Assembly: GCA_031266255.1 (NCBI GenBank)
Contig: JAISBK010000150.1
Span: 1-23,360 of the forward strand
Direction: 5' to 3'
From: Treponema sp.
GTDB taxonomy: Bacteria; Spirochaetota; Spirochaetia; Treponematales; Breznakiellaceae
Length of the DNA stretch: 23,360 nt
Part shown: piece by piece, positions 21,415 through 23,360 of the stretch
Numbering within the stretch: position 1 is the first letter of the stretch
Layout of the letters: every line of letters starts with the position of its first letter
Translations under genes and position numbers: made by a program
Notes under the pieces: model-generated
What the model was told of the DNA's origin: nothing
Database searches by the model: none
Seen by the model: only the letters and a program-made list of their open reading frames with translations

Positions 21415-23360
21415 ATGACCATTAAAAAAAAGTCTTTTGCAGTCATATTTCCCGGTTTATGTGTAACTATTATTGTATTCGTAACTGCAACGTTATCCTG
21501 TATCTTTGTCATTAATTTTCGCTCCTTATCTTCCCGAAATGTTATAGACCATACCCAAGATCGGATTAATGCCATGAAGGAAGTAGTTCTCTCCTCGTTT
21601 GAAACCTGGTCAGCTCTGGTTCGGTATGCAGGGTTTGCGACAGTGCCTTTTCTTACCCAAGACCCTATGGGAATGGGGCAAGTGGAAGATATATTTGCCC
21701 GGATTCAAGGTTCCCAAACTGGGGTATGGCTACTCTATGCCACCAGTTCTAAAAAGTGGACTGAACCCGGAGGGTATGCTATTTTCAGTGACCGGACGCC
21801 TCGGGCAGAAACCTGGGATAACACAACCCGGAATTGGTATATCAGCGCTCGAACAACCCCGGGAAAAATCGCCTATGCTGACCCGTATATCGCACAAAAT
21901 AGTGGTCAACTTACCACAACTTTGTCTACCATCATCACTGATGCCCAAGGTAAGGAATTAGGGGTCATAGCAGGAGATGTTTCCATTGGGTTTTTGACTG
22001 GTCTCCTTAAAGGCAAAGGAGACTTGACCGAACAGGAGACCTACATTCTGGATAAGCAAGGCTTGTTTATTACCCACCCGGATCAAAAGGCGGTATTACA
22101 AAAAGATTTTTTTATTGAATCTGGACTGGCACGTTACCGGAATCAGATTTTGGGGTTACAAGCAGGTTCTCAGCCCTTTTCCCTCCTAGATGAGCATAAT
22201 TTCATCTATGGGGTGTTCATTCCCGGGCCTGATTGGTTGTTAGTAACTACGATACCCCGGTCTATCATTTCTCAGGAGACAGACCGGATAACCTTCCTCT
22301 TGATTGGTCTCGCAGTAGGTTTAGTGGTGGTAGTGAGTCTTATATCGGTTATCTTCACCCGTGGTCTGGTACGACCGTTACAGGAGCTTGAACTTTTTTC
22401 CCGGGCTCTCTCCCAAGGGGATTTCTCGGGAACGGTTCCTGAGTACCGAACGAAAGAAGCCGGCCAGCTTGCGGAAGGGTTTAATACCATCAATACCAAA
22501 ATATCAGTCTTGGTGAAGCGGATTATCGGGTCCTTTGAGACGATGAACAAGTATGCCAAGGAATTACGAGGGGTCATGGAGCAAAATGCCGTTTCAACCG
22601 GGAAGATAACCGAATCGGTGCACGGTATCACCGCACGGATTCGGGAATGTGCGGAGAAGACGGGGGAGAATACGGAATCGGCGGCCCATATTAACCATGA
22701 GATTAAGGCGTTTAGTACTACGGTAGGGGAGCAGGCAAGACAAATAGGGGTAGCATTCCAAGTTATCAAGGAAGTGGTGGAAAGTATCAGCGGGGAGAAG
22801 CGGCTCATCACGGGATTGAGTAAACAAATTGAGGGATTGGTAGGGAGTGCAGAGCTAGAGCATAAGCATATCATGAGGTCTGGGGAGATTATAGGGCAGG
22901 TAGAGGTAGATTCGGAAGCATTGGTAGAGATGAACAAGGTGATAGCGGGAGTAGCGGAACAGACGAATTTACTGGCGATGAATGCGGCGATAGAGGCGGC
23001 TCATGCGGGGGAAGCGGGGAGAGGGTTTGGGGTGGTGGCGGCGGAGATTCGGAAACTGTCGGAGACCACGGCGAATCAGGCGAAGAGTTCGAGTGCGACG
23101 TTATTGACGATAAAGCAACGGATAGGGGAGGTTGCGAAGTTATCGGGGATAATTGAGGGGGCGTATGGGGAGACGAATGGGTATATTCAGCGAATTAAGG
23201 AGGAGGTAGGGGAGATACGGGAAGCAGCGGAGTGCCAGGATGGGGGTTCAGGGGAGATATTGGAGGGGTTGAGGGAGATAGAAGGGGTAACGAAGCAGGT
23301 AGGAAGGTATGTGGGTACGATACAGGAGGAGGCGGATGCGTCATTGGGGAATTCGAAGGA
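21415..23360 (+). CDS. Methyl-accepting chemotaxis protein (3' end beyond the window)
   Basis: Transmembrane chemoreceptor that controls CheA and hence the direction of swimming. The visible 648 residues show a first membrane helix (about 7-34), a periplasmic dCACHE-type sensor region (about 36-290, with WDNTTRNWY and YADPY segments), a second helix (about 293-318), a HAMP linker (about 319-370), and the signalling domain. The conserved hairpin tip reads EQTNLLAMNAAIEAAHAGEAG (about 515-535), then GRGFGVVAAEIRKLSE. The ATG has GAGG 7 nt upstream. The frame is open further upstream into the origin, but I see no reason to extend it. Its last third is extremely G-rich and C-poor on the coding strand. 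Confidence 0.93.
   Translation, partial: MTIKKKSFAVIFPGLCVTIIVFVTATLSCIFVINFRSLSSRNVIDHTQDRINAMKEVVLSSFETWSALVRYAGFATVPFLTQDPMGMGQVEDIFARIQGSQTGVWLLYATSSKKWTEPGGYAIFSDRTPRAETWDNTTRNWYISARTTPGKIAYADPYIAQNSGQLTTTLSTIITDAQGKELGVIAGDVSIGFLTGLLKGKGDLTEQETYILDKQGLFITHPDQKAVLQKDFFIESGLARYRNQILGLQAGSQPFSLLDEHNFIYGVFIPGPDWLLVTTIPRSIISQETDRITFLLIGLAVGLVVVVSLISVIFTRGLVRPLQELELFSRALSQGDFSGTVPEYRTKEAGQLAEGFNTINTKISVLVKRIIGSFETMNKYAKELRGVMEQNAVSTGKITESVHGITARIRECAEKTGENTESAAHINHEIKAFSTTVGEQARQIGVAFQVIKEVVESISGEKRLITGLSKQIEGLVGSAELEHKHIMRSGEIIGQVEVDSEALVEMNKVIAGVAEQTNLLAMNAAIEAAHAGEAGRGFGVVAAEIRKLSETTANQAKSSSATLLTIKQRIGEVAKLSGIIEGAYGETNGYIQRIKEEVGEIREAAECQDGGSGEILEGLREIEGVTKQVGRYVGTIQEEADASLGNSK

Overview
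The window looks like a piece of a spirochaete chromosome, most likely a Treponema-like species. This is inferred from the flgN-flgK-flgL-fliW-csrA flagellar cluster, an omptin-like outer membrane protein, treponeme-style lipoproteins and a membrane protein with a C-terminal helix-turn-helix. No rRNA or species marker is present, so the species is not determined.

Layout. Positions 1-752 hold a decayed IS5-family element. Positions 769-5287 are the late flagellar cluster on the minus strand, with the CsrA/FliW regulatory pair at its end. Three tRNA genes (Arg, Lys, Gly) follow at 5402-5668, then pta, a small lipoprotein, a divergent omptin-like protein, a MutT-type Nudix hydrolase and a small membrane protein. 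Positions 9330-12815 form a tight minus-strand operon: metallophosphoesterase, ParB-like protein, pyridoxal kinase, M28-type peptidase. Positions 12960-15900 are an accessory patch: an AT-rich DUF2461 gene bracketed by inverted and direct repeats, a 5'-damaged membrane/HTH gene, a decayed exported-protein gene and a TRL-like lipoprotein. Then come cobS-cobT (nucleotide-loop assembly of cobamides), two tandem stand-alone CheY-like receivers, and a YejA-type peptide-binding protein.

The most notable region is 20955-21267. It combines five TAG triplets, a G cluster, an AT-rich core and 14 DnaA-box-like 9-mers, most of them spaced by 11 or 21 bp. This matches the architecture of a bacterial chromosomal origin (oriC). 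Almost every gene to its left is on the minus strand and the chemoreceptor to its right is on the plus strand, so transcription runs away from this point. Short counts suggest the GC skew also flips here. No dnaA or dnaN is visible beside it. The window ends inside a methyl-accepting chemotaxis protein that begins 148 bp after the last box.

Functional links: CsrA and FliW probably tune translation of flagellar mRNAs. The chemoreceptor and the receivers belong to signalling and motility. Pta serves acetate metabolism. CobT and CobS attach the lower ligand in cobamide synthesis. Promoters given below are by-eye matches to sigma-70 or sigma-28 consensus and have not been tested.
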